A DNA stretch of 64,000 nt from Cucumis sativus (Eukaryota > Streptophyta > Magnoliopsida > Cucurbitales > Cucurbitaceae), in assembly GCF_000004075.3 (NCBI RefSeq), contig NC_026655.2, forward strand, positions 4,898,001-4,962,000, written 5' to 3'. Position numbers and translations under genes: made by a program. The first letter of the stretch is position 1. The number at the start of each line of letters is the position of its first letter. Of the stretch, positions 11,545 through 23,153 are shown in pieces. The notes under the pieces are model-generated. The model worked only from the letters and a program-made list of their open reading frames with translations, made no database searches and was not told where the DNA came from.

Positions 11545-12766
11545 ATGATGAGAATGGCAACAAATATGAGTGATGAACAACTCCCAGTTGTGAAGTTTTG
11601 TTCACAGAATTTGAAGAGTGGAACCGAGGAATGGGTTTCCACAACGAAGAAAGTTCGGGAAGCTCTTGAGGAATATGGTTGTTTCGTAGCATTATACGAC
11701 ACCGTTTCAGCAGAAGTAAGTTCCAATATGTTTGATTCTTTAAAAGAGTTGTTTGATGAAGTTCCTTTGGAGAGGAAGCTTCAGAATGTTTCTGAGAAGC
11801 CATACCATGGCTACTTTGGTCAAAACCCTCTAATGCCCATCCATGAAAGTATGGGAATCGAACACCCCATTCTCCCCACCAATATCAACTCTTTCACTAA
11901 TCTCATGTGGCCTTCTCGTGGAAACCACTCTTTCCGGTAATTCATTTTGCTTCATTTTCAAACCAAACCTAAACTACCATCTAATAATATATAGTACCAG
12001 GATCCTAAATGTTTTTCTTAATTTATGCAGTGAGAATGTGACAGCGTATGCGAATTTGGTATCGGAATTGGATAAAAGGGTGAAAAGCATGGTGTTTGAA
12101 AGCTATGGGGTTGGGAATGCATTAAGAAGCCATATGGAATCCACAAAATATCTTATGAGAATGATAAAATACCGAGTCCCAAAGGAAAAAGAGATGAATT
12201 TGGGAGCATTTCCTCATACTGATAAGAGCTTTCTCACAATTCTTCACCAAAACGAAGTAAATGGTTTACAGATCAAAACAAGAGATAACAAATGGATTCA
12301 ATATCATCCTTTTTCTTCTTCTTCGACCTCATCTTTCATTGTCATGGCTGGAGATGCTTTCTTTGTAAGTTCCATCTCATTTTATTAATTAATTTCTTCA
12401 TCATCATCAAATTAAGATTAACATTAAGATCATTAAAGCCAAACTAATAATTAGTGAATGGTTAACTGTTGGCAGGCATGGAGCAATGGCAGGATCTACT
12501 CACCACCACACAGAGTGATAATGAGTGGAAACAAAGAGAGATATTCAGTTGGATTGTTTTCATTCAACAATGGAATTGTTCAAATTCCTAAAGAATTGGT
12601 TGATGACAAACATCCACAATTGTTTAAACCCTTTGATCATCAAGACTATCTTCGTTTCTATAGCACCGAGAGAGGCCAAAATTCTCCCTGTGCCATCAAA
12701 GCTTACTGTGGAGTCGGAAATAGCCTCGTTGATACGGATACTCGGAGCCCTCTTCTCTTACATTGA
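11545..12766 (+). CDS. 2-oxoglutarate/Fe(II)-dependent dioxygenase, AOP-like (copy B)
   Basis: Exons 11545-11936, 12031-12364 and 12476-12766 encode 338 residues. Iron ligands H193/D195 (HTD) and H254 and the R264-x-S266 pair are all present, so the enzyme should be active. Splice sites, intron lengths (94 and 111 bases) and even intron sequences match copy A: intron 1 differs by one base and a 4-base indel, intron 2 by one base. The last ~110 coding bases carry about eight differences from copy A, nearly all synonymous transitions, in contrast to the almost unchanged sequence before them. The two genes are transcribed away from each other, with 5.7 kb between their start codons. Role as for copy A: AOP-group 2OGD of unknown substrate. 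Confidence 0.9.
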
Positions 12767-15700
12767 TAAATAAATTCATCGGTAATCCATATTAGTTTAT
12801 AACTGTAGTTCGTTTAAAATGACTAATTTTAAGTACTTAAAAAGTCATTCTAAACAAATAGATAGTCTCATGTTAAGAATTTAGGAAGCATCATCGTAAA
12901 AGAGGAAGTTTTAGTCGTTAGTGGCTTGAAATGTCCATTTTCATATGCCTTTCTTGTTATGTGTATAAGATTACGAAAGTGTGTAAAATTAACATTTATT
13001 TGAGAAAGCAATTCTTGACTCCTCAAAGTATCGATCTTATTCTATAAATAAATACAATATCTTTTTCAAAATGTATTTACGACATTTAAATTGTATGGAA
13101 TTTAAATATATCTTATTATATATAATTTTGTACAAAATAAATAAACACATACCATACATTAAAGTTGTTAGCCTAATGATATTTAATGTAAACTCTTCCA
13201 TCTTAATTTAGATATTTGATAGTTTGATCTTTCATCTCACAAATCTTCATCCTACCTATCATGGATTGAATCAATTTTTTAAAAACTAATTAGTTGTTTG
13301 AAGCTTAAAAAATATAAAAAACGATCATTTATTAACATTAATGAATTGAATTAGCAAAAGTCAAAATTAATAATTTTGAGTTTGCTTTAAATAATGGAAG
13401 AAGAAAAACCGTTGAGTTTGTTGTCCCCCAAACGCATTCGTTTATTATTTTATTGTTTTGTTATTATATTAGTTTCAACCAAAGCTTTTAATCTAATTTA
13501 AATTTGATCATAAATTTAAATAAACGGGTTTTTTTATAGAAAAATAATCGAAAAAACAATCTATTGAACTGATAAATATTTTTGTTAACTTTCCTATTCT
13601 TGATAATATGGAGGCTTACAAATTAATGAATATTTCTAAATTCCATTTTACGAAATTTGAATCATTGACTATGCTCATGTTTTGGATATATATGAAGTAA
13701 TTTTTGGGAAATTTAGTTGCATATGAAGCCACGGCAATGCCCCAACCAATGTTTACTAATATTCAATCAACAATTTCATCGACACACCACGAGACGTCAA
13801 AATCCTCAAACAGTCCAAAATTCTTCTCACCAGTACTGACAAGAAAAAGGACGAATATGAACAAGAAGAAGTTGCAACCCTTTTCAATGGAATATAATAA
13901 TAATGTCTAGCTAACAATTATTCCATTGGATTAAGCCATGCAGAAGAGCTGGGGTAAGCCATTAATGACGTCAGGTACAGATACTATCACATGAGGCCCA
14001 AAGTGAAGGCTAATAGAATGATTAAGAAATATGTTGAGTTTGTAGTTTTCTTGGAGGGATTTTGACTGAGATTAATTGCTACTGTTTTGATTTTGATTTT
14101 GGGGTTGTTGGTTTTGCAATATCGTTTCTCTCTGTGTTTGTAATAATTGTCCTAAGTTGTTTGGTACTGATAAAATCAATTCTCTTTATGTGTATTGTGC
14201 TTATTGCACACCATGCATCAGAGTGGTGAGTGCGTGATGGATCTATGAGAACGTTAAGACGTGAGGAAGTGCAATCTTGGTGGTTCTAGAGAGAGATGGA
14301 CGACTAGCGTACATTACATACACGTAAAAGAAAAGAGTAAAGAAGAAATGTTGGGCTAAAATTATGCTAAAGCCCAATATGATATCTCAATTCTCAACCT
14401 AGCTCATGTTTTGAAGCCTTTACCAATTTTGCTAGTCCAACTATGGCTTAATAACTTGCACTAAAATGTTGGACTTGGGGTGTACGTGAGTGGGATTGGG
14501 CCGAGTTGGACGAAAATTATGAATCATTTCAAAAGTATTTGACTTGACAAAAAAAAAAAAAACTATTTTATTGATTCAATAGGTCAACCTAACACAAAAA
14601 AATTAAATTCGAACGTTGGTTTAGGGTTGTGTTTTCTCTCTTTTAGACAAAATTTTCAAATTACTATTCAGTATGCAAATAGAACAAATTATCATTCAAG
14701 ATGCAATGTGACACATATATATATATATGTTACACATTCAAACCTAAAAGCCAAAACCTAAAATCTCGTCCACTCAAAGAATTATATAGATAGAGTTATA
14801 TATTATATACATAATTGAGTCATACCTTTTAGTTACACAACTTAGATTGGATAATCGGACGACTCAACTTTTTTTCTCCTCAAATTTTCTAATCCAATTT
14901 GAGTTAGGTATTTCGGGATAATTGGATTATTGATTTTTATTTAGAGCGAAAGTTTCAACTATAAATTTAGCTTATTAAATATCTGAAAAATTAATTATTA
15001 ATTCTGTCCTTAGTTAGTTTTGAGTCGTACCCTTTCAATTTTCAAACTAATTATATTATTATATCACAATTAAAGCTCTAAAGTTTCATGAGCTACCTAC
15101 CTATTCTTAGTTGAAATAGTTAGAGATTTTAATCCATGAATTGAATGATGAAAAAAAAATGATAATTTACCTAATAATCTTTCATGCTATATGGGGTTGG
15201 TCTCGAGTTGATTTTAATCTATTTTAAAAATGAAGATATACTCCTAGTTCATAATAATTTGCATATAATTATTATAGATTTTATTTTATTTACAAATGAT
15301 ATATGAATGTGAAGAATACATAATTTATAGACAAAATTACATAAAAACTTTAAATGGTAAACCAAAAGAAGGGAAAAAGAAAAAGAAAAAAAGAAAAATT
15401 GAGGTCCTTTGAACATGGTGATTACTTTATATGACCCCAAGTTTGTTCATGTGGCCAAAAAGATAAACCATTCATATTCATATTACTCATTCTTCTCTTC
15501 CACTTGCTATGTTCACCCTTCCAACTACACCACAAAAGTTATCCACATATATCCTACCCAATTTTAATCTCTATGTCAACAAACTATATAAGATTAAATT
15601 ATAATATTCTCCAAATGATAGCAATTAAAATTGCAATTTAAACATTACATTAATTCTTAAAATTGTTTTTAAAGAAAGAAGAGATGATTAAATTAATTGA

Positions 15701-16016
15701 ATTAAGCTAAGTAATGTAAATAGAAGACGTGGCTCATAGGTGCTGGACTTTATGAAATAAATATAACACCATTGAAAACTCCAATGAGAAGGGGCATTGA
15801 AAATGACAGGCATGTGACAATACCAAATTCAATAAACAATTCTATTATGATGTAGCAAATTAACTTAATCAATCATATATACTTACTTATACATTAAATA
15901 AATCAATCAAAAATTGAATAATAATACCTCCACCAAAGTGCTTTTTTTCTCTGCAGTTGGGGGTGAAAATTAAATAAAGTGGTTTCCATTGGGGCCTTTC
16001 AGAAGAAGAAGAGAAC
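12767..16016. other. Intergenic region between dioxygenase B and MIR169
   Basis: AT-rich. Apart from the coding-like block at 13704-14070 I see no gene. A small stem (TTGGGCT at 14350-14356 pairing with AGCCCAA about 13 bases later) lies near 14350. MIR169 is transcribed leftwards, so the right part of this region may hold the 3' end of the primary transcript. Confidence 0.5.
13704..14070 (+). other. Coding-like block, unassigned
   Basis: Base composition here is less AT-rich than the surroundings. A 68-residue open frame (13704-13910) is rich in Ser, Thr and Lys. It is followed about 65 bases later by a second short open stretch reading RYRYYHMRPKVKANRMIKKY and then VEFVVFLEGF before a TGA near 14064. 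The latter looks like a real protein C-terminus after an intron acceptor, but I do not recognise the family and cannot connect the pieces. It may be an unrecognised small gene, or the 3' remnant of one followed by a UTR-like T-rich stretch to about 14210. Confidence 0.25.
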
Positions 16017-16110
16017 TCAAGGTAGCCAAGGACGACTTGCCGCCGCGCCGCCCCACATTCACGCCGGCGATATACATGAATCGCCGGCAAGTCATCCTTG
16101 GCTGCATTCA
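16017..16110 (-). ncRNA. MIR169: MIR169 microRNA precursor
   Basis: On the minus strand, bases 16104-16084 read CAGCCAAGGATGACTTGCC followed by GG, the canonical 21-nt miR169 sequence. About 40 bases further, 16042-16022 read CGGCAAGTCGTCCTTGGCTA and C, the typical miR169 star. The two pair almost perfectly with one G-U wobble, forming a 5'-arm precursor. The loop contains a second perfect 8-base inverted repeat, GCCGGCGA/TCGCCGGC. miR169 guides cleavage of NF-YA (HAP2) transcription factor mRNAs and responds to drought and nitrogen supply in many plants. A TATA-rich stretch (16232-16249) lies about 130 bases upstream on the minus strand. Open frames across the hairpin on both strands are not considered coding. 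Confidence 0.9.
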
Positions 16111-16155
16111 ACTCCCTACTCCTTTTGGAAGGCAGTGGAACCAATAATTAAATTA

Positions 16156-16191
16156 AAGAAGAAGAAGAAGAAGAAAGAAAGAAAGAAAGAG
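16156..16191. repeat. GAA/GAAA microsatellite
   Basis: AAGAAGAAGAAG passing into GAAAGAAAGAAAG, just upstream of the MIR169 hairpin on its transcribed strand, where it reads as a CT-rich leader. Confidence 0.85.
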
Positions 16192-19100
16192 GAATTGGTT
16201 TTGTAGTACAGAGAGAAAGAGGGGTTTATATTCATATATATATATATAAAGATAGAGAGAGGGAAAATTTAAGAAATCAAATTCATGAAAGTTCTATGTA
16301 TGTTGGGATATATATATAGATTCTTTTAACGCTGTAAAGAGATGTCAATTTGATTTTCACCTCAAACACAAAGAGAGGATACGTCCTAGTCATGCGTGTA
16401 ATTAAACTTCTAATGGTCTCTATGATTTTAAACACACATTTACGAGAGAATTTTGATTAAACTTTTAAATGGGAATGGATATATATATATGTTGAAAAAA
16501 GTATAATAACATTTGAATTAGTAAATAAGTAAAATGAGTTTTATTTATTTTATTTTCTTTCTGGGCAGCAATGGACAGACTGAAAAAGGCACCGCCCAAC
16601 ACACATAATAATAAATTCCTATCTTTGTTTCGATATGATCTCTTTTTCCCATCCCCACCCCCAAAAAAGAGAATTTCGTTACTATATAATATTAATCATA
16701 TTAATAATATATGCTCAAACAAATACACCTTTTTCCCTATGCCAAAATACAACTGACCCCCAGGGTCTCTGTTTCATGTCACATCCCCCGTCTATTTTAT
16801 AAAATAAAAACAAAATTACCTTTATTGAAACCCGTATAAATTAAACCTTCAATAATAAAAATTAAAACTCTAAACTACTTATACATAATTGTCAATATTA
16901 GGGTTTAATCGTATATATATACCATCATAGACAATGGTTTAATTTTATCCATTCGATTTAGTATAGAAATTTTACTATATCATTTAAGGTTTGAAGCGTA
17001 GTTCACCATTGTTGAATATGTTACTTATAAAGATTGTTAAATCGTAGAAGAATCAAACGTACATGTTTTGATATCAATATGTTAATAGTTGAATAAGATC
17101 AATATCTTAACAAAAATTTGTTTGCATTAAGCTAATTTCCCTTATGATGATGTAACCATGGCTACAAATGACCATCGACTAATTATTTCAATTTAAAGAA
17201 ATTACAATGTTTCTTTCTTAATAGTTGTATAGGCATTTCCAAAAACCACTAAAAAATGAATTACAACTAAGTCATCATAGATTGATATAAAGTTAGGGGC
17301 CTACTACATACACGTAGCTTTCATTCTAGCTATAGAAACAAACAATCATAATAAGATTCGATAGCTAGATATTTAGTTCCATTTAAAAACATTTTATAAC
17401 AACAAGAATCATTTTTTTAACTACATCAATAACACTAAATATCATATGATCGATGACTCACAACAACCACGTTCATTCTATACTATATATGTAATATATA
17501 TATAAGGTTAAAAGAGATTTAATGTGGTCCTATTGTATAAGAAAGGAATATGCATACTTTTTGTTTTAACTTTACGTACATTTCTAACTCTTTTAAGAAA
17601 TAACCCCATACCATGCAAGTGTGTGTGCATGTGCATGTGCGTGTCGTTGTAGGTTCCTTAAAGGAAAGGGTTTGTAGGTAATAAAAGGATAGGACAAGAA
17701 GAAGAAGTAAGCAGCTAGATTTGTGAATTGATATATTATAAGAGTGAGAGAGTGTGTATTTTTTCAATAAATAATGATAATAAGATATGTTATTTGTCAA
17801 ATATTATGATGATTGGTTGTTGAAAAGTGGTTTGAGAAAAAGTTGAGAGATTCAATGTTGAAATATAAGGAGAGAAGAGAAAAGATAAGGGGGAGTTTGC
17901 AAAGATAAAAAGGGGGGATGTTGGGTATTGATACTATGAATTGAGAGCAAAGCGTGATAGGAAGAAAAGAGAGAATATGGTTGTGATTATTATGTTTGAT
18001 GTCGTTTGAACTTCGATTTTTGTGTAATCGTGTATTTGAGATTTATAGTGATTTTAAGCATGCTTTTGGCTCTCAAAATCATTATGTTTTTTTTTCTTTT
18101 TATAACAAAGAGTATTGACGTTGGTGTTAAATCGGTTCGATAATTTGGTTTTTATTCCTTTTGAATTTTGAATTGGTTTGATTATGGTTATTATTAGTTT
18201 TAGACTTTTAGTTTAAGTGGGTGGAAGGAGAGCAAAACGTTGGAATTTGTATAAAGTTTTAAACGAAGGTTTAGCTAACTTAGATTTCCTTTTTAAAATT
18301 ACGTCAGTAACGTTTGGTATAGGAGTTGAGTCGTGGAGAAGATTTGCATATAATCCTGGAAGAATGATGTGCCTTCGTGGTGGCAATTTTCATAATTTGT
18401 GAGGAAGAGTACTCATACACATAAACTTCACGATGAGACAATTTCATACCATGAAAGAGTGAAGTGTTGACTACATACTACTAGTGGAAACGTTCACTCA
18501 AAACATCGTTTAAAGAGAATTTTGAAAAAACCCTAATGATAAAAATATTTTAACGACAAGATCAAGGCTATCTTTTAAGGGGAGAAAAAAGAGTTACCAT
18601 TCTGAAATTTCCTTTTTGTTTTCGAATCCCAAAGAGATATTTAAAAGGATAATTATAATTAACAACAAATTTAGAAATAATAATTAAATACATAACAACA
18701 TTTTAAAAAACCTACAAATATAATAAAATCATCCGTGATAGAAATCTATTACTGATAGACCATCATAATGTAAATATTAAATCTAACTGTTAATTTTTTG
18801 AAATTTTCTCAACTTCTTCCTGGTCGACACATACTACGTATTAGTATTAGTTAAGTTAAATTGAGTTATTGATTAAAAGGATTTAAAAGGTGGGACGAAT
18901 ATATTGACTAGTTGATAAAAAAAGATAGTGAAAAAGGGTATGGATAGTAGCAAGTACCAAGGCCACACAGCCGACAAGATCCAGCCGCAACAACTCTCTA
19001 CCAAATTGCTTTTCCTTTTCTCTTTTCTTTTCCCCATTGGGATTCACTTCATTTCAACTTTTTTTCTTTTTTTTTTTCTTGTATAGAATATAAAAATATC

Positions 19101-20045
19101 AATATTATATGACTACAAAATAAGGCCTCCAATCTATAAAACTGTTGTTGTGATATAATATAAAATTGGTGTAATTAATTTTCTGATCACTTCTGATATT
19201 TCTTTTTTTTATTATTATTAGTATACTTAAATTTACCAGAAGCTTCCTCCAATGGTTAAATTATTACTTAATTCTTTTTAAATAAAATATACCATAAAAG
19301 TATTGTATTGGACTAATGTGCTTTATATAATATTTTATGTAGAGTATTTTAAATTGTTAATGAATTTTGAGGAATAAATAAATCAATTATTACAACATAT
19401 TTGTAAGAAATTTACATTTCTTTTGGTCTAAAAGTATCTCTGGATTTTATTTATTTTTTGAAACGAAAAAAATTAGTGGGCTTGTACTGGGCCTGAACAG
19501 TTGGACCTCATCACTACTCTTCTCGGCCCAGCTTAGGATTTCGCCTTGATTTATCAATTCTTACCGCAAACTTCCAATTTTTTACACCAAAACTTAATTT
19601 GTAATCTTCATGTTTAGTGTCCTCTTTTCTTCTATCACCTAATATTGATGAAATAGGAAGAGATTGTAATCTTCATGATTTTGAATTTGTACAATATATT
19701 GATCCCTCAAGGCAATAATTTAAGTGCAAAATTTGGACAACATCCAAGTTCTTGGTGTCAAACCATGGAGTTAAAAATGAGCTCATTGGCTAACAAACTA
19801 ATATGAAAAGGTTTAACAATAGATTCTGACTGAAGATCATCAAAGAAAGAACTTTATTGTTATTTCCATATCCACCAACCTCACAACCTCACCTACCACC
19901 AAAATCCCAAAGCCACCAGTTCCAATGTTTGAAATCTGCAGATTCTTCGCCTCTTCAAGGCTGATTCAATACAAAATTCTTCATATTCCAGCTACAAGAT
20001 TTCCATCTCAATTACTCTTTCCCTTTCCTCTTCGATCTCACCAAC
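16192..20045. other. Intergenic region between MIR169 and the ADH-like gene
   Basis: No convincing coding sequence; the open frames near 16571, 17519 and 18217 lack any recognisable motif. Near 19487-19535 the motifs GGGCC and GGCCC (CTGGGCCTG, CTCGGCCCAG) sit about 0.5 kb before the ADH-like start and may belong to its promoter. Confidence 0.5.
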
Positions 20046-23000
20046 ATGTCCTCCTCGTCTTCTTCTTTCCCGGCGGTTCTTACTTGCAAAGGTAACATTT
20101 CTCCAATTTTTTTTTCTTCTATTCTACCTTCCTCCCGGCCTCTTACTCTATTTTTCCTTGTTCGATTGAAGCCGCGGTCGCTTGGGGACCTGGACAACCA
20201 TTGGTGATTGAAGAGGTGGAAGTCAGTCCTCCTCAACCTATGGAAATCAGAGTTAAAGTTGTTTCTACTTCTTTGTGTCGCAGCGATCTCTCTGCTTGGG
20301 AAACTCAGGTTCTTGCTTCTTCTATTCTAAGCTGAAATGGGTTTTTGATTTTTGTAATTTCTCTGAATGGACTGTTGTTGACCCATGTTAATTAGTAGAG
20401 GAATGTGATTGTCCTGTGATTGGTTTTGTTTTGTTCAATGTGTATATGAAATTTATAGTAACATTGTTTGTATAATGAATGGAGACATTGTACCAAAGTG
20501 AATATTAGTGAAACCGCATTATAACGAAAGTGAACTAAAGTCTCATTTGAATTTGATATTTCATGGTGAAGATGAAGAGTTGAAAGTTCTAATGTGAATG
20601 CTTGTTGTTTTTGTGTAGGCTATTTTTCCTCGCATATTTGGCCATGAAGCATCAGGGTAACTTCTTCTAACTGAATTTTTTATTTCCTAATTTTGTGGTT
20701 GAATCCTTCTTCTTACTGGCTGTTTATGGTTTCAAATAGTTTGAAAAAATATTGAAATTTTAGTTGTCACATTGTCTTAGAAAGACATTCCTTCTATAAT
20801 GAAAAACCTGAAGAAGAAGAAGAAGATGATTAATGGGATTTTTCTTCTTCTTCTTTTGCAAAAGATACCATTTTTCAATTTAAAAATAATGCTTAAAGAT
20901 AGAAACTTCTAAGATGGGGAAAAATGAAAGAAAACCTAGAAGTGGTAACCTACAAGAGCAAAATTCTTGATAAGGAAACCCATGGAAAAGCATGGAAGAG
21001 AAACACCAAAAAGAGGCCTTCGATTATGCCACTTCCGCCAAGATTACTTTCAAAAAATCTTTGGATGCAATCCCACGAAAGGTCTGGAAAAAAAAAAGCT
21101 CAGCTTTGCAAAAGCCCAAAAAGAGCAAAACACAAAAAAAGAGCGGTGCTTCTTGGAACACAAATTCATTACATTTTAAATTCTTTACTTCCTTAGAACC
21201 TTCAGGATAAAGCAGCTGTTAAATTTATTGTCTTTGGATAGTAGTGATTTTCAATTTTTTTTTTTTTCAGTGTTGTTGAGAGTGTTGGCCCTGGAGTGAC
21301 TGAATTCAGTGAAGGTGACCATGTGCTTACACTATTCACTGGAGAATGCAAGACATGTAGACATTGCACATCAGGTAAAAGCAACATGTGCCAAGTTTTG
21401 GGACTAGAGAGGAAAGGTGTAATGCATAGTGATCAGAAGACCCGCTTCTCTATCAAAGGCAAACCAATTTATCATTATTGTGCGGTTTCAAGTTTCAGTG
21501 AATACACCGTGGTGCACTCAGGGTGTGCTGTCAAAGTCAGCTTGGCTGTACCTCTTGAGAAAATATGTCTTTTAAGCTGCGGGGTGGCCGCAGGTATACT
21601 TGATTTTTTCCATTTGATTTCTTCAATGGGGTAGAGCGTTTCAATGACACATATCACATCCTGTCACTTGTTACTATGTATTTATCTAGAACAGAATACC
21701 AAAAAAAAAAGGTGTAAGAAAGTTTAAAGGAGTTACAATCTTTTATCGATTGTTTAGCGTGATCAGTTATATAGGAGTAGTATTTATCATTGGCTACTTC
21801 AGCATAATTCTAGAGCCTTTGAATTTGGAGTCGAAATATGACGCTGTGTATCACACTATATTTGGTCTTTCCATTCTCTCCTTTGTTTAAACTCACTTCT
21901 GTAGATTTCAACTAATTCAGGCTTGAATTGGAGCAGGTTTTGTTTTTCCTTTTTAATTATTGAATTATAGCAATGTTCTGTTAAACAACAGTTCTAAGGG
22001 CTGTTACTTATAAGATGTTCTTTCTTCAGGTTTGGGTGCCGCTTGGAATGTTGCTGATATATCTGAAGGTTCAACTGTGGTGATATATGGTCTGGGGACT
22101 GTAGGCCTATCTGTAAGCTTTATGTTTTGTGAATACCTCTGTAGTAACTTCAAACACGTCTCTTAAGTTTTGTCTTACCAACAGGTTGCACAAGGTGCCA
22201 AAGTTAGGGGTGCGTCGAAAATAATTGGTGTTGATATTAATCCTGAAAAGAGTGAAATAGGTACTTCATATTTTCTCTCGAAACTATGAAAATTTGTTAA
22301 AACACGTATTGACTAAGGAAATAATTCTATTCTTGCAGCTAAAACTTTTGGAATTACTCATTTTGTTAATCCGAAGGAATGCAGTGAATCTATTCAACAG
22401 GTACTTCTTGTTTCTACAACCTAAAATCTCAATAATAAGAGATTGAAATGGGTTTTTTTTTGTGAATTTCATCTAATTTTCGTTTATTTCTCTTAGGTCA
22501 TTAATCGAATTACTGATGGAGGAGCTGATTATGCATTTGAGTGTATAGGTGACACAGGAATGATTACTACTGCTTTGCAGTCATGTTGTCAAGTAAGTCT
22601 TCTTTTACTCCCTGTTCATTTGGTAAGTTTCTTACATGAAATTGTTTAATTTCTTTCACCATTTTGTCATAGGGTTGGGGTCTGACTGTTACACTAGGTG
22701 TCCCAAAAGTGAATCCAGAATTAACGGCCCACTATGGAATACTTCTTAGTGGAAGAACACTAAGAGGATCCCTTTTTGGCGGATGGAAACCAAAATCTGA
22801 TCTCCCCTCATTAGTAGACATGTATACCAAGAAGGTAAAAATAGCTTTAATCTTTATTTCCTTAATTTTCCTTCCTAATCAATGTGGGATTTTGTTTGCA
22901 CACCAAACATCAATCCTCTTAAATCAAAAGCATGTGTTTGAATGTCCAAATCTTTCTTGGAGCCATTAGATTCCATGTAATTGTATCGCATTCTCTGTTA

Positions 23001-23153
23001 TATTCGATGCATAGCATTGACAAAATCCTTTTGCAGGAAATTCAAATTGACGAGTACATCACACACAACATATCCTTTGAAGATATCAACCAAGCTTTCA
23101 CTCTCATGAAGGAAGGGAAGTGTTTACGTTGTGTTATTCACTTACCAGCATGA
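20046..23153 (+). CDS. Zinc-type alcohol dehydrogenase-like protein (MDR family)
   Basis: Ten exons: 20046-20091, 20172-20308, 20619-20656, 21271-21593, 22030-22112, 22185-22260, 22339-22400, 22497-22592, 22673-22834 and 23037-23153, giving 379 residues. Catalytic zinc ligands are the Cys in TSLCRSDLS, the His in FGHEASG and the Cys in LLSCGVAAG. The structural zinc is bound by the Cys cluster [17 protein letters not shown]. The Rossmann motif GLGTVGLS is followed by [10 protein letters not shown], where Asp fits NAD preference. Length and layout match the plant 'alcohol dehydrogenase-like' group rather than classical ADH1. It should be a cytosolic NAD-dependent oxidoreductase; the substrate is unknown. 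The start codon opens a short Ser-rich leader ([15 protein letters not shown]) typical of this group. Intron 3 contains an odd purine-rich block. Confidence 0.9.
20811..21230 (+). other. Purine-rich insertion-like block in intron 3 of the ADH-like gene
   Basis: It begins with (GAA)n at 20811-20826 facing (TTC)n at 20840-20854, able to form a hairpin. An A/G-rich stretch follows that is open in all three forward frames (20924-21210) and much less AT-rich than normal introns here. No protein family is recognisable in any frame. It may be a fragment of inserted DNA. The true intron acceptor is TTTTTTTCAG at 21261-21270. Confidence 0.4.

Larger units (their letters stand above)
11040..12960 (+). 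repeat. Inverted duplication, right arm (contains dioxygenase copy B)
   Basis: Counterpart of the left arm at 4376-6310 in opposite orientation. The homologous promoter-side sequence starts near 11040 and the 3'-flank homology fades near 12960. The centre is almost identical to the left arm, the ends are diverged. Confidence 0.85.

Noticed and set aside
11474-11803. 109-codon frame opposite dioxygenase copy B, with its twin at 5548-5877 opposite copy A
   Set aside because: Exact antisense shadow of exon 1. The apparent conservation between the two only reflects the duplication.
15887-16206. Open frames of 85 (minus) and 75 (plus) codons over the hairpin at 16.0-16.1 kb
   Set aside because: They translate the MIR169 stem and loop and a GAA repeat. 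The microRNA explains the conservation, and no protein family fits.
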